Below are positions 6,313-6,413 of a stretch of 6,413 bases of DNA, in pieces. Within the stretch, counting starts at the first letter, position 1, and each line of letters starts with the position of its first letter. A program made the translations under genes and the position numbers. The stretch is from positions 1-6,413 of the forward strand of contig JAISEZ010000007.1 in assembly GCA_031263835.1 (NCBI GenBank). The letters run 5' to 3'. Under the pieces are notes generated by a model. The model did no database searches. It saw only the letters and a program-made list of their open reading frames with translations, and had not been told where the DNA came from. The stretch comes from Tannerella sp. (GTDB lineage Bacteria; Bacteroidota; Bacteroidia; Bacteroidales; Tannerellaceae).

Positions 6313-6413
6313 CTACATTTTTTTCATACGGAATCTCCAATTAGCGAAATTTTTCGGTATTTATATTTTGTTCCCGGCTGAAAAGGAACGCTTTTATTCC
6401 CCGCGTAAAACCA

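Noticed and set aside
6366..6392. Possible small hairpin near the right edge (gttcc ... ggaac)
   Set aside because: Only five base pairs around a 10-nt loop, with an interrupted T-rich tail on the + strand; too weak to call as a terminator without seeing the neighbouring gene.
1..6413. Possible undescribed defence, toxin-antitoxin or mobile system
   Set aside because: All sizeable genes belong to recognisable housekeeping or envelope families; no transposase, integrase, phage, CRISPR or toxin-like genes, and no attachment-site duplication was seen.

Overview
The window looks like chromosomal core sequence from an anaerobic or fermentative member of the Bacteroidota, most likely Bacteroidales. 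Four things point there: a methyltransferase of the PG_1098 / THUMP-like type, a DUF4369-thioredoxin lipoprotein, an ATP-dependent PEP carboxykinase in the usual Bacteroidales form, and a TAnnTTTG-type promoter element (TACTTTTG) upstream of that gene. Most starts lack a Shine-Dalgarno sequence and are preceded by A/T-rich DNA, which also fits. The genus cannot be fixed from the sequence alone.

Layout: (1) positions 1-465 on the + strand carry the C-terminal end of an AMP-forming acyl-CoA synthetase whose start lies outside the window. (2) It converges on a minus-strand cluster read from right to left: a thioredoxin-fold lipoprotein (4477-3374), a YifB/ComM-type AAA+ ATPase (3341-1797) and a class I SAM-dependent methyltransferase with a THUMP-like C-terminus (1684-494). 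The lipoprotein and ATPase are 32 nt apart and probably co-transcribed. The methyltransferase follows after a 112-nt gap. (3) Further right, also on the minus strand, is pckA (6224-4629), which has its own promoter and a strong intrinsic terminator (4605-4572) and so is a separate transcription unit. (4) The last 189 bases (6225-6413) hold the pckA promoter and leader and no recognisable gene.

Functionally this is mostly housekeeping: lipid or acyl activation, a branch-migration-type helicase family, an uncharacterised probable RNA methyltransferase, an envelope lipoprotein and a central-carbon enzyme. I see no phage, insertion sequence, CRISPR array, defence or secretion cassette, and no tRNA or rRNA. 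The genes do not form an obvious single pathway.

The least ordinary features are a degenerate 7-bp repeat family (consensus ARTGRTY on the + strand) on both sides of the methyltransferase gene, the left copy folding back on itself and supplying the gene's stop codon, and a thioredoxin-like lipoprotein whose active site reads WSDNC instead of WCxxC.
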